Shown here piece by piece: positions 17,082-26,642 of a stretch of 64,000 nucleotides of DNA. A program made the position numbers and the translations under genes. This DNA comes from Phaeobacter porticola (GTDB lineage Bacteria; Pseudomonadota; Alphaproteobacteria; Rhodobacterales; Rhodobacteraceae). Position 1 is the first letter of the stretch. Every line of letters starts with the position of its first letter. The notes under the pieces are model-generated. The model ran no database searches and was not told where the DNA came from. It saw only the letters and a list, made by a program, of their open reading frames with translations. The stretch spans positions 154,459 through 218,458 of the forward strand of contig NZ_CP016365.1 of NCBI RefSeq assembly GCF_001888185.1, given 5' to 3'.

Positions 17082-19163
17082 TCAGAACGTCTTAGCCAGG
17101 GTCAGCTTGACACTGCGCCCGGCGGCATCGCGGGAGTAAAGGCTTGGCCGGTAGCTGCGATCAAAGGCATTTTCGATACCGACGCGAATTTCGGTGCCTT
17201 CGAAAACACCCTTCTGTGGCCTATAGGTGGCACGCAGATTGTGTACACCGTAGCCCGCCACCGCAGAACCGGATGCATCCAGGCCGGGCTTCGCCGCCGC
17301 CAACTCCCAGCTCAGGTCCCAAGTCTGGCCGATACGTTTGCCAAGAGTCAGTCGCAGGTCATCCGCTGGCCGGTTGCGCCAGCGCGCTGTCCGTCCACCT
17401 TGATGTTCGGTCCCATCGGCAATATTGGCGTTCAGATCGGCATAATACCCAGCGCCGTGGGAATAGCTTGCCTCAATCTCCACACCCTCGGTTTCGACCT
17501 TATCAAGCGGCTCAAACGATCTGCTTGCCGGACTGAAATTCGTGTAGGATGTGATATCCCAAAGTTTGCTATGATAGTAGTTTACCTTTAGCGACAGACT
17601 GTCATTATCGCTGAAAACATCAGTGACTGCGTATGAGGCACCGATCTCATAGGTATGGGCTCGCTCGGGCTGGGTCATGTAGGTCGCGTTACCAAGATCA
17701 TCAATGATCGGCAGGCTCTCGGTGTAGGCAGCACTGCCAAACAAGGCCAGCCCAGAGTCAAATTCGTAACGCAGAGACAGCCCTCCCATGAGGGCAGAGT
17801 TGTCAAAGCTGGTTGAGCCGTCATGCGCCTCAATATCCTGTGTTTCATAGCGCAGCGCCGGAGTTACCGTCCAATGACCTCCAATAGAGATCTCATCAAC
17901 GGCAAAAACCGCAATGCGATCATCCGTGCCACCGGGAGCAGAGGATGCGTCCAACCGGTCCCGGCGGATGATTTCAAGCCCGGCGCGCAGATCATGTGAG
18001 GCCACGCCGGTGTTGAAAAACATGGAATTCTTGATCGATAGTTTGGTTGTCTCATAGCGGTGGTCCGCATCTTGGGTCGCACTGCTGAACGGTGACCCAA
18101 CAGGGCCACTGCGTGCACAATTTGGATCGTTACGCACGACACCACCATCGTCGCAGAATGCACTACCCGAGATATAGCGCTGCTCAATCTCTTGATCCGC
18201 ATATGTCAGATTCACATCCAGATTGATCAGATCATTGCCAACCGGGGACCATTGATAACGCAGGCCTGCCACCCGATTATCAATACGTCGATCAACCCGG
18301 CCAAAGCTTGTGCTGGTGGTTCCAAAAGCATCATAAGGCGCGTCTTTTTCATCCACCTCACTCTGGTTTAGCGAAGCGGTCAGCGCATGTTCCTGCGCAT
18401 CACCGAAGCTGTATTTCGCTTTCACCAGGAAGGACGGCATGCGCGATTGGGTATTGGTCACTTCATTGCCATGACCATCGTCGTAATTTTCGCTATCGCG
18501 TAGAGTATAGTTCAGCAGGAACTCGAAATTATCGGTCGGCTGCCAAGCCAGAATCGTTGACGTGGCAAAACCAGATCCATTGCTAACTGCCTGCAAAGTT
18601 TGACGCAGCCTCAGGCCAATTTCGCCATTGGTAAAGTCAGATGCATCCTTTGTCTCTAGCTGTACCACCCCACCGATAATGCCTGATCCGTATTCAAAGC
18701 TGCCCACAGTCCCTCGTAAGACTGAAACGCCTCGGTAAAGTTCTGGATCGGTGAACAGCTGTGTGCCAATCCTATACAGCTCTTCTGATCCGGTGCTCGC
18801 CCCATCTACAATCACCGCGACCTTCTGATCAGTGCCAAAGCTGCTTGTCGCGCCAAAGCCCCGGATATTGACCCCAGCCCCTTTGGGCGTATTGCCGTTG
18901 ACCAGCGACACCCCAGGCACGGAATCGATCAATTCTGCGACTGTACCCGCTTGGCGGTCGTCTATTTCTTCCTGATTGATGACGGTAATCGGCGTGGCGA
19001 TGCCAACCTGCACCTCTCGTTTACCCTGGCCCAGCTCAACAGTGCCCAGAAAATCATCACCCAATTCATCCAATTGCTGCGCCACCGCCGACCCAGTGCT
19101 GGCCATCAGGCCAAGCACGGAAACCGTGCCCCAATAACGCCAACCTCGCTGGTGTTGCCCCAT
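17082..19163 (-). CDS. hmuR: TonB-dependent outer-membrane receptor, probably for haem
   Basis: A 693-residue receptor with a signal peptide (cleavage near AVAQQ), a plug domain (TVAELIDSVPGVSLVNG, GVNIRGFGATSS, GSGIIGGVVQLETKDA) and a long beta-barrel ending in Phe, as outer-membrane proteins do. AAGGGA precedes the ATG. Haem is inferred from the divergent hmuSTUV genes. The FRAP and NPxL motifs usual in the barrel loop of haem receptors are not apparent in the corresponding region (ESLPIIDDLGNATYMTQPERAHTYEIG is about where they would sit). The receptor may recognise haem differently or take a related ligand. Confidence 0.9.
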   Translation of the reverse strand: MGQHQRGWRYWGTVSVLGLMASTGSAVAQQLDELGDDFLGTVELGQGKREVQVGIATPITVINQEEIDDRQAGTVAELIDSVPGVSLVNGNTPKGAGVNIRGFGATSSFGTDQKVAVIVDGASTGSEELYRIGTQLFTDPELYRGVSVLRGTVGSFEYGSGIIGGVVQLETKDASDFTNGEIGLRLRQTLQAVSNGSGFATSTILAWQPTDNFEFLLNYTLRDSENYDDGHGNEVTNTQSRMPSFLVKAKYSFGDAQEHALTASLNQSEVDEKDAPYDAFGTTSTSFGRVDRRIDNRVAGLRYQWSPVGNDLINLDVNLTYADQEIEQRYISGSAFCDDGGVVRNDPNCARSGPVGSPFSSATQDADHRYETTKLSIKNSMFFNTGVASHDLRAGLEIIRRDRLDASSAPGGTDDRIAVFAVDEISIGGHWTVTPALRYETQDIEAHDGSTSFDNSALMGGLSLRYEFDSGLALFGSAAYTESLPIIDDLGNATYMTQPERAHTYEIGASYAVTDVFSDNDSLSLKVNYYHSKLWDITSYTNFSPASRSFEPLDKVETEGVEIEASYSHGAGYYADLNANIADGTEHQGGRTARWRNRPADDLRLTLGKRIGQTWDLSWELAAAKPGLDASGSAVAGYGVHNLRATYRPQKGVFEGTEIRVGIENAFDRSYRPSLYSRDAAGRSVKLTLAKTF

Positions 19164-19395
19164 TTCACATCCCTTGCATCTGTCATTCGTTCAAACCGGA
19201 TGCTTGCGTCGGGGCTGGCGCGGTCGGTATTTGTTGCGGTGTAACGGAATTTCAATTTCCGCTTGAGGCTCATAATAAAGCCGACTAAAACAGTCAACAT
19301 AAATTACCAGGCTGCGAACCGCAGTAGCCAGCCAGCGCATGGACCCCCATCGCAGTGCCAGCCCGTATCACAGATCCCAATCTGAAAGGGCTAAC
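19164..19395. promoter_or_regulatory. Divergent promoter region of the receptor and hmuSTUV genes
   Basis: This 232-base gap must hold both promoters. An interrupted inverted repeat, CGGAA-N7-TTCCG (19245-19261), lies near its middle and is a candidate iron-regulator site. It does not closely match an Irr or RirA box I know. AT-rich stretches around 19270-19310 are the likely promoter area for hmuS. Confidence 0.4.
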
Positions 19396-20454
19396 ATGAC
19401 ACCTCGGGCATCTATGCTCCCCGCTGAAATCCGCACCGCGCGTGCTGAAATCGCCAGCCTGCGTGACCGCGACTTTGCCGATAAGTTCCAGATTTCCGAA
19501 GCGCAACTGGTTGCCGCATATATTGGCGAAGGCGTCACACGGATCACTGCTGCGCCAGACGATCTGATACCGCGTATCTGCGATCTGGGCGAGGTGATGG
19601 CGCTGACCCGAAACGCCTCTTGCGTGATTGAAAAAGTCGGCACTTACGAGAATTATCATTCGGGTCAGCATGCCTCAATGGTCCTGACCGAGGCCATCGA
19701 CCTTCGCCTGTTCCCACGCCATTTCATATCAGCTTTCGCGGTAGTGCGACCTGGCGATAACGGCCTTAAACGTTCGATCCAAATCTTTGATGCCGCAGGC
19801 GACGCTGTACATAAGGTGCATCTACGCGACTCCTCTAATGTAGATGCATTTAACAGGCTGGTACGGGATCTTGCGGTCGAGGATCAAAGCCAAGAACACG
19901 CAGTTGAAGTCCGCAAACCGACCGAAGCCGCCAAGGCCGATCCTGAAAAGGCAGATCTCTTGCGCGCCGAATGGGCAAAAATGACGGACACGCATCAGTT
20001 TATGCGTCTCACCTCCAAACTGAAAATGAACCGCCTCGGCGCCTATCGCATCGCTGGCGAACCGTTCGTCCGCGCGCTTGCGCCCGAAGCCGTAAACACC
20101 ATGCTACACTCAGTGCGAGATGAGACCGTCGAGGTGATGATCTTTGTCGGCAACATGGGCTGCATTGAGATCCACGGCGGCCCGGTTAAGAACCTGCGTA
20201 ACATGGGGCCTTGGCAGAATATTCTCGACCCCGGTTTTGATCTGCATCTACGCTTGGACCACATCGCCGAGGTTTGGGCCGTCAACAAGCCCACCCAACG
20301 TGGCGACGCGGTGTCTGTAGAAGCTTTCGACGCCGAGGGCGGATTGATCCTGCAGGTGTTTGGTCGCCGAACGGATGCCAAGGATCATCGCCCGGCATGG
20401 AATGCCCTTGTTGCAGATCTCGCCTCACTTGCGATCGCGGAACCCGCCGAATGA
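19396..20454 (+). CDS. hmuS: HmuS/HemS haemin-degrading or haem-trafficking protein
   Basis: A 352-residue cytosolic protein with two HemS/ChuX repeats, about residues 30-165 and 195-345. Paired matches include VMALTRNASCVIEKVGTYEN in the first and VEVMIFVGNMGCIEIHGGP in the second. The family binds haem after import and either stores it or opens the ring. AAAGGG seven bases before the ATG at 19396 supports the start. It leads an operon with hmuT (ATGA overlap), hmuU and hmuV. Confidence 0.94.
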   Translation: MTPRASMLPAEIRTARAEIASLRDRDFADKFQISEAQLVAAYIGEGVTRITAAPDDLIPRICDLGEVMALTRNASCVIEKVGTYENYHSGQHASMVLTEAIDLRLFPRHFISAFAVVRPGDNGLKRSIQIFDAAGDAVHKVHLRDSSNVDAFNRLVRDLAVEDQSQEHAVEVRKPTEAAKADPEKADLLRAEWAKMTDTHQFMRLTSKLKMNRLGAYRIAGEPFVRALAPEAVNTMLHSVRDETVEVMIFVGNMGCIEIHGGPVKNLRNMGPWQNILDPGFDLHLRLDHIAEVWAVNKPTQRGDAVSVEAFDAEGGLILQVFGRRTDAKDHRPAWNALVADLASLAIAEPAE

Positions 20455-21326
20455 GCCGTTTTGTAAAATTTGCCACCGCTCTAAATCTAGCCCTGTTGTC
20501 AGTCTTTGCCGCAGAGGTTTCACTAGCTGGCGATGAGAAACGCGTTGTCACAGTTGGTGGTTCACTGACCGAAATCGTCTACGCACTTGGTCAAGAAAAC
20601 CGCTTGATCGCTCGCGACACCACGTCTTCCTTTCCCCCTCAGGTGCTCAACCTGCCAGATATCGGCTACGCCCGCGCGCTGTCGCCCGAAGGGGTGTTAT
20701 CCGTATCCCCCGATCTGATCATCGCCATCGAAGGCGCAGGCCCGCCCGAGACACTGGATGTTCTCAAGGCCGCCGACGTCACCTATGTCAGCGTGCCAGA
20801 AGCCTACACCGCAGAGGGAATCCGCACCAAAATCCTGACTGTGGGCAAAGCCCTAGGCCAAGACACCTCAGCTGCGGTATTGGCCGCCAAAGCCATGGCA
20901 GAGTTGAGTGAAGCACGACAGACCGCAGCCCAGGCCGCAATGCAATACAGCAAACCAAAGAAGGTCTTGTTTGTACTCTCCACGGCGGGTGGGCGGATCA
21001 TGGCCGGAGGTGACAATACCGCTGCCGCAGGCATCATAGCGCTCGCCGGTGGCGTAAATGCGGCCGCCGGGTTTGATGGCTACAAACCCATGACCGACGA
21101 GGCAATTGCCGTTGCTGCCCCGGATGTCATCCTGATGATGGAGCGTTCCGGCGATCATGACACCGCCCCACAGGACCTGCTGGCGCTACCTGCTATTGCG
21201 CCGACCCCCGCCGCAGAAGCTGGTGCTGTGATCCGTATGGACGGGCTGAAACTGCTCGGTTTTGGTCCACGGACGGCAACGGCAGTCTCTGATTTAGCAA
21301 CGGCATTATATGGCACAGGGTCGTAA
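20451..21326 (+). CDS. hmuT: Haem ABC transporter periplasmic binding protein HmuT
   Basis: A 291-residue BtuF/HmuT-type binding protein with a signal peptide (FATALNLALLSVFAAEVSLAG). The start of the mature domain, VVTVGGSLTEIVYALGQ, is the family hallmark, and PDLIIAIEGAG and GGVNAAAGFDGYKPM follow. It carries haem across the periplasm to HmuUV. The ATG overlaps the hmuS stop as ATGA. The frame is open further upstream inside hmuS, but only this start gives a signal peptide. Confidence 0.94.
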   Translation: MSRFVKFATALNLALLSVFAAEVSLAGDEKRVVTVGGSLTEIVYALGQENRLIARDTTSSFPPQVLNLPDIGYARALSPEGVLSVSPDLIIAIEGAGPPETLDVLKAADVTYVSVPEAYTAEGIRTKILTVGKALGQDTSAAVLAAKAMAELSEARQTAAQAAMQYSKPKKVLFVLSTAGGRIMAGGDNTAAAGIIALAGGVNAAAGFDGYKPMTDEAIAVAAPDVILMMERSGDHDTAPQDLLALPAIAPTPAAEAGAVIRMDGLKLLGFGPRTATAVSDLATALYGTGS

Positions 21327-21327
21327 C

Positions 21328-22404
21328 ATGACGCTTGCAACAGATGGCATGTTGGCACCCGCGACGGTGCTAGATCGACGGATCAAAGCCCGCCGCCTAA
21401 CAGGGTTACTGGTCCTAGTGCTGGCAGCCACCGCGCTGATGTCCCTTGGGTGGGGCGCATCCGGCACCTCGCTTTGGGCTGCAATTCACGATCTGATGGC
21501 GGGTCGCACGCTCAGCCGTCTGGACCAGATTGTGCTGTTTGACATTCGCCTTCCGCGAATGATCATGGGGGTCCTTGTCGGCAGTGCGCTGGCGATTTCA
21601 GGCACTGTCATGCAAGGTCTGTTTCGCAACCCGCTGGCAGATCCGGGCATTGTCGGCGTCAGCGCCGGCGCCGGTCTGGCCGCGATTTCTGCAATTGTCT
21701 TGGGCGCGATGCTGCCGCCAGCGATACAACAGGCCACCAGCAGCTATCTTGTTTCGATCTCTGCCTTTATCGGCAGTTGGCTCACTATTCTTCTGCTCTA
21801 TCGTGTCTCGACACGAAGCGGGCAGACCTCAGTCGCGACAATGTTGCTGGCCGGCATCGCCCTTGGCGCGCTGGCCGGTGCTGCTGCGGGCCTGCTGATC
21901 TACATCGCTGATGACAATCAGCTGCGCGATCTCACCTTTTGGGGCATGGGGTCGCTCGCAGGCGCCACTTGGTCCAAGGTTCTGGCCGCGACGCCAGTGA
22001 TCTGTCTTGGCCTTGTGGTGACCCCATTTCTGGCCCGAGGATTAAACGGATTGGCGCTTGGTGAAGCCGCTGCCGAACATACTGGCATTCCGGTGCAGCG
22101 CGTAAAAAACACCGCCATATTTGCTGTCTCGGCAGCCACGGGGGCCGCCGTTGCAGTCTCAGGTGGCATTGGCTTTGTGGGTATTGTGGTACCACATCTC
22201 CTGCGCCTCGCCACGGGACCGGATCACCATAGCCTATTGCCAAATTCGGCACTTCTTGGGGCGAGTTTGCTGCTCGCCGCCGACATGATTTCGCGTACCA
22301 TCATCTCCCCGGCAGAGCTGCCGATCGGCATCGTTACCGCAGTCCTGGGTGCGCCGGTATTTTTGTGGATCCTGTTGCGCCGTTTTGGCGGTAGCACCCT
22401 GTGA
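21328..22404 (+). CDS. hmuU: Haem ABC transporter permease HmuU (FecCD family)
   Basis: A 358-residue FecCD-type permease with about ten membrane helices. Family marks are RLPRMIMGVLVGSALAISGTVMQGLFRNPLADPGIVGVSAGA and GGIGFVGIVVPHLLR, the latter the loop that contacts the ATPase. AGGG about eight bases before the ATG at 21328 is preferred over the ATG at 21310, which lies inside hmuT. Confidence 0.94.
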   Translation: MTLATDGMLAPATVLDRRIKARRLTGLLVLVLAATALMSLGWGASGTSLWAAIHDLMAGRTLSRLDQIVLFDIRLPRMIMGVLVGSALAISGTVMQGLFRNPLADPGIVGVSAGAGLAAISAIVLGAMLPPAIQQATSSYLVSISAFIGSWLTILLLYRVSTRSGQTSVATMLLAGIALGALAGAAAGLLIYIADDNQLRDLTFWGMGSLAGATWSKVLAATPVICLGLVVTPFLARGLNGLALGEAAAEHTGIPVQRVKNTAIFAVSAATGAAVAVSGGIGFVGIVVPHLLRLATGPDHHSLLPNSALLGASLLLAADMISRTIISPAELPIGIVTAVLGAPVFLWILLRRFGGSTL

Positions 22405-22415
22405 AGGACACTGCC

Positions 22416-23288
22416 ATGCTCACCATGTTCAGAACGCCCGTCAAACAATCCGACACTGCAAGGCCAATCACCCCTGTAGCGGGGCCTTGGCCAATTTCGA
22501 CGCTCGCCGCGACCGGTCTAAGGGTCCGACTTGGCCAACGAGACATTCTGCAAGGGGTCGATTTCACCGCTCGCTCGGGTGAGGTCACCGCCATTGCCGG
22601 GCCAAACGGGTCGGGCAAGACAACACTACTGCGCGCCATCACTGGAGAGATCCCATTCGAGGGCCATATTTTTCTAAACGGGCACAACACAGCGACGATG
22701 AAACCTCAAGAGCTGGCCGCGATCCGCGCAGTTCAGCCACAGTCGGCGACCATCGCCTTTCCGTTTACCGTGCTAGAAATCGTCCGGCTGGGCCTCTCTG
22801 CCGGTTTATCGGCAGCACAAACCGAACTGCCGTTGAAGGCGTTGCAGGCCGTAGACCTGGCAAACCATGCCAATCGGTTCTACCAAGATTTATCCGGCGG
22901 AGAGCAACAGCGGGTCCAGCTGGCGCGGGTCTTGACGCAAGTCTGGCAGCCAGTGGTCGACGGGCAACCGCGCTGGTTGATCTTGGACGAACCCGTTGCC
23001 AGCCTCGATATCGGCCATCAGTTTACCGTCATGGATCTGGTCCGCCGATACGCTGAACAGGGCGGCGGCGTTGTCGCGGTGATGCATGATCTGAACCTGA
23101 CCGCGATGTTCGCCGACCAAATCACATTGGTTCATCGTGGACGCATCGCCGCCAAAGGGTGTCCGCAGGAGGTGTTGACCGACCAGACATTACGCGATGT
23201 CTACGACAGTCCCGTGCCGGTCAATACACTTCCGCCAAACGACCTGCCGTATCTGTTACCACAAGCACGCAGTCAGACAACCCGGTGA
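22416..23288 (+). CDS. hmuV: Haem ABC transporter ATP-binding protein HmuV
   Basis: A 290-residue ABC ATPase: Walker A AGPNGSGKTTLL, Q-loop QPQSATIAF, signature LSGGEQQRV, Walker B RWLILDEPVASLD and the switch His in VMHDLNL. It powers HmuU. AAGGA seven bases before the ATG at 22416 favours that start over the GTG at 22401, which overlaps the hmuU stop. It ends 48 bases before the convergent monooxygenase gene. Confidence 0.94.
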   Translation: MLTMFRTPVKQSDTARPITPVAGPWPISTLAATGLRVRLGQRDILQGVDFTARSGEVTAIAGPNGSGKTTLLRAITGEIPFEGHIFLNGHNTATMKPQELAAIRAVQPQSATIAFPFTVLEIVRLGLSAGLSAAQTELPLKALQAVDLANHANRFYQDLSGGEQQRVQLARVLTQVWQPVVDGQPRWLILDEPVASLDIGHQFTVMDLVRRYAEQGGGVVAVMHDLNLTAMFADQITLVHRGRIAAKGCPQEVLTDQTLRDVYDSPVPVNTLPPNDLPYLLPQARSQTTR

Positions 23289-23336
23289 CCAGATCAACCC
23301 GAGGCGACCATAATAGCCGCTTCGGACAGGCCTGTT

Positions 23337-24824
23337 TCAACTCGCCTGATACTGCGGGGTCGATGCAAGAAACTGTCCATAAGCCGTTGCGTCAGGTGGT
23401 GCGAACTGCTCCGTCAAGGGATTTTTGCGTTTTCGGATGCGCGCGCCCATATCCGCCAATAGCTCATCGAAATGCTTGAAATGAAACGGTGCCGAACATA
23501 GCCCGCCGTAAACCTGTGCTGCCGGACGCTCGCGCCGACGCCAGTTCAACATCATCTCGATACTGCGTTCCATTTCGGCTCGGTTGGGTTGGTGCGCCAG
23601 CTTGCCATCAGCATAACGCACCAGCCAATTGGCGATCATCTCAGCAGACAGAACCGTGCAGAAGCTAGAGTTGAACCCGACAAAACCCATGTCCGGCAGA
23701 TCCGGGTTTACTGACAGGCGATAGACCCGGTACTGGCCGTCGTCCTCAATCAGTTTGTCGCGGTATTCCTTTGCCAGATAGGGCACACCCAGCTTCCAAC
23801 CTACCGCCAGAATGGCTACATCGCAGGGCACCACCTCTCCAGTGCTCAGCCTTAACCCCTCCTCCTGGTAGCTTTCAAACGTGCCAATCACCGGTTTGAT
23901 ACTACCATCGTTCAGCCCTTCAAACAGGCCCGGTGTCACAATCGGTACAGAGCATGAGACCTCTTTTTCAATGGGCGTAGAGGGGACCATATTGTGTTTC
24001 TTCAGGCCAAGTTGAAGCTTCAGCAACGTCTCCAAGCCGCGAAAGTTAGCCCAAACCAAGGGTTTCAGCGCCGCTGCGATGACCCGCTGCACAGGCGTCT
24101 TACCCCATTGATTGAATTGCTGTTCCTGCGCCCGCATGTAGAGCAGTTTCTTAAAATTGATGCCGCCGACAAAATATGGCACCCTCCACACATTCTCGCG
24201 GTAGACCAGTCGAACAGACCGAGCGCCGCTCTTGGCGGCATTAACCGCAATATCGGTGGCCGATTTGGAACCGCCAAGCACCACAACATCCTTGCCGGCC
24301 ATCAGGCTGGGGTCGGTATAGTCCGACGAATGCATTACCTGACCTCCGCGCGCGACAAAGGAATCTTGACCGGGGTGGGTAATGATATTTCGCTCAGAAA
24401 ACTGGCCGGTACACACAGCAACAAAGTCGAAATTCTCTTCCCATGTACGCCCTGCCGCCGTGATTGTTAGCGTCCATCCGGGTTTACCGTCCTTGCGTCG
24501 CTGCATCGCTGTGATGGATGTACCGAGCCGGAACAGCCGCGCCAGACGGTGTTTGTCTGCATAAGAATGCAGATAGGCATGGACCTGTGGCCCTTTGGGC
24601 CATTCCGGATACTCCTGTGGCATTGGATGGTCGGTGTAGCAATACAGATCCTTCGGTGATTGCGTCTGCACATCCGGGTATGAGCGCGACAGCTCCCACA
24701 CTCCACCGAAATCATGACTGCGTTCAAAGCCAATCACCCTGTGACCTCGTTCGTCAAAGGCCTTGGCAGCTGCCAACCCACTAACGCCGCCACCAATGAC
24801 AGCAACCATTTTGCGTTTCGCCAT
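23337..24824 (-). CDS. Flavin-containing monooxygenase (class B type)
   Basis: A 495-residue FAD- and NADPH-dependent monooxygenase. The FAD motif is GGGVSGLAAA near the N-terminus, the NADPH motif is VVLGGSKSATDIA, and GGQVMHSSDY between them resembles the class B FxGxxxHxxxY fingerprint. These enzymes oxygenate amines, sulfides or ketones. GGAG eight bases upstream supports the ATG at 24824. It follows a cupin gene on the same strand, and an AraC regulator is divergent. The substrate is unknown. It seems too long, and in the wrong setting, for trimethylamine monooxygenase. Confidence 0.9.
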   Translation of the reverse strand: MAKRKMVAVIGGGVSGLAAAKAFDERGHRVIGFERSHDFGGVWELSRSYPDVQTQSPKDLYCYTDHPMPQEYPEWPKGPQVHAYLHSYADKHRLARLFRLGTSITAMQRRKDGKPGWTLTITAAGRTWEENFDFVAVCTGQFSERNIITHPGQDSFVARGGQVMHSSDYTDPSLMAGKDVVVLGGSKSATDIAVNAAKSGARSVRLVYRENVWRVPYFVGGINFKKLLYMRAQEQQFNQWGKTPVQRVIAAALKPLVWANFRGLETLLKLQLGLKKHNMVPSTPIEKEVSCSVPIVTPGLFEGLNDGSIKPVIGTFESYQEEGLRLSTGEVVPCDVAILAVGWKLGVPYLAKEYRDKLIEDDGQYRVYRLSVNPDLPDMGFVGFNSSFCTVLSAEMIANWLVRYADGKLAHQPNRAEMERSIEMMLNWRRRERPAAQVYGGLCSAPFHFKHFDELLADMGARIRKRKNPLTEQFAPPDATAYGQFLASTPQYQAS

Positions 24825-24938
24825 TTCTGTTCTCCCCTCTTGGCCCATCTCCCCGACAGACCGATCTGTCCCCTTAGTGGCGTGCCATGGGCGGACTCGC
24901 TCGCTGGTCTGCGATGCCCATGGCCATGCCTTGCGCGA

Positions 24939-25379
24939 TCAGGTCTCGGCGGGAGGTGGCAGGAAATCCACTTCGTGCAGGGCAGACAGGCGCACCAATT
25001 CTGCAGGGTCGGTTACGCCGTCCAGTTCTATGAACAGGTCGAACAGCTTGCGCGCCGGAGCAACGCCAAAAATGCAATGCGCCTCGGCACCAGACCGATT
25101 AAAGATGGCATGGGCTTCTCCCTTAGGCATACGCACGGTATCCCCTGGCCCAGCTTGGTGAACATCACCCAGAAACTCTACCTCCAACGCCCCGGATAGA
25201 ACGCTGATCCACTCATCTTGGGTTGGATGCACATGCGGCGGCACAAACGTGTCGGCCGGCAATATTGCATCCCAAATAAAGGCATCGTTGCTGAGCAGTT
25301 TGGGCACGTAAGTTTGCCCGACAACTGTCCACGACATGCCTTGAACGCCATCACTTGCCTTGGTTATTCCTTTTTCCAT
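24939..25379 (-). CDS. Cupin domain protein
   Basis: A 146-residue single-domain cupin. The first metal motif is PPHVHPTQDEWISVLSGALEV (two His and a Glu) and the second is PKGEAHAIFN. GGAAG lies before the ATG at 25379; the longer frame to 25736 runs through the promoter region and into the AraC gene. It is upstream of the flavin monooxygenase and probably in the same operon, so it may act on or bind the same compound. Confidence 0.88.
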   Translation of the reverse strand: MEKGITKASDGVQGMSWTVVGQTYVPKLLSNDAFIWDAILPADTFVPPHVHPTQDEWISVLSGALEVEFLGDVHQAGPGDTVRMPKGEAHAIFNRSGAEAHCIFGVAPARKLFDLFIELDGVTDPAELVRLSALHEVDFLPPPAET

Positions 25380-25535
25380 CACTACTTCCTCCCTGAAACT
25401 GATCTGTGGTGCCCAGCCTGCACCGGCACGCCAAAACCGGTTATCCAAAAAACGAACCGTTCTGCCCGAAAAATAGTTGAGGCTTGAAATGCCTATGAGG
25501 AGAGCTAAGCTGGAACCGCCTGACTTGGAGGCAAG

Positions 25536-26543
25536 ATGACCATCGCAGACCACGCAAAATCTGCTGAGTATCTGAGCAATCATCCGCTGCTGCGCACCGG
25601 GGATCTGGATGAGGCACGCCATAGCGTCGGGAAAAAATTCTGTGATCACCGCCTGGATATCGCACAGCGGCGCCTGAAGTTGGCGGTACGTCACAACCAC
25701 GTTGCCGGCCGGCACAGTTCGATCAACTATCTGCATTACGGTGCCGAAGTAACCATCGACCCTGGCATGTTAGGCTCGTTCTACCTGTTACAAATCCCGC
25801 TTTCGGGTCGCGCCAGCGTGCAGCATCGGGGGGCAGAAATCTTCGCCGACGCGCGGACTGCAACCTTACTGAACCCAGACCGAGAAACCACAATGCGGTG
25901 GAGTGGTGAGTGTCGCAAGCTGTTGTTGCAACTCGACCGCAGCTATCTGGAAGCCGTCGCTCAGCAGCTAATCGGAGCAGAACTGCCGGGACCGATTAGA
26001 TTTGCCAGCAATGTCGATCTTGTTTCCGAAGGCGGGCGGCGCGTTCGTCAGATGGTCTGTGCCTGCGTGCAGGCGGCTGAGGCTGGCGAACTGTTTCAGG
26101 GCAATATCAGCGGCTCGGACATTCGGGTTGAACAAGATCTGGCCTTGGAGCTGTTGACCAGACTGCCGAGCAACATCTCACATATCATCGAGCGAGCCGA
26201 TCATGGCAGTTTGCCCCGCGGCATTCGTGCGGCAATCGACTATATCCATGCCCATCTCAGAGATTCGGTGCAATTGAGCGACATAGCAGCCCACGCGGAC
26301 ATGAACATTCGCACTCTGCAGAAAGGGTTTCAACGCAGTTGCGGTCAGAGCCCAATGCAGGTTTTACGGAACGCGCGATTGGATGCTGCGCATTACCAAC
26401 TGATGGCCCAACAAGATAAATCCGACGTGACCACCGCCGCTTTTTCCAACGGCTTTTCGCACCTTGGCCGCTTTGCCCGCGACTACAAGATTCGATTTGG
26501 CCATTCTCCCAGCCAGACCGCTCAAGGCAAAATCGGCAAATAG
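25536..26543 (+). CDS. AraC family transcriptional regulator
   Basis: A 335-residue regulator: an N-terminal AraC-type ligand domain (about residues 50-215) and a C-terminal pair of helix-turn-helix motifs from about residue 225 (AIDYIHAHLRDSVQLSDIAAHADMNIRTLQKGFQ, then GFSHLGRFARDYKIRFG). GGAGG six bases before the ATG is a strong ribosome site. It is divergent from the cupin-monooxygenase pair and likely controls it. Confidence 0.93.
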   Translation: MTIADHAKSAEYLSNHPLLRTGDLDEARHSVGKKFCDHRLDIAQRRLKLAVRHNHVAGRHSSINYLHYGAEVTIDPGMLGSFYLLQIPLSGRASVQHRGAEIFADARTATLLNPDRETTMRWSGECRKLLLQLDRSYLEAVAQQLIGAELPGPIRFASNVDLVSEGGRRVRQMVCACVQAAEAGELFQGNISGSDIRVEQDLALELLTRLPSNISHIIERADHGSLPRGIRAAIDYIHAHLRDSVQLSDIAAHADMNIRTLQKGFQRSCGQSPMQVLRNARLDAAHYQLMAQQDKSDVTTAAFSNGFSHLGRFARDYKIRFGHSPSQTAQGKIGK

Positions 26544-26642
26544 ACCCGTCTTGTCAGTCGCAGGAACGGTGGCTAAACCTCGCTCAGATTGTCACCAGAT
26601 TAACACGTCGCCCAAAATACACCAGCTTGCCCAAGGATCCAG

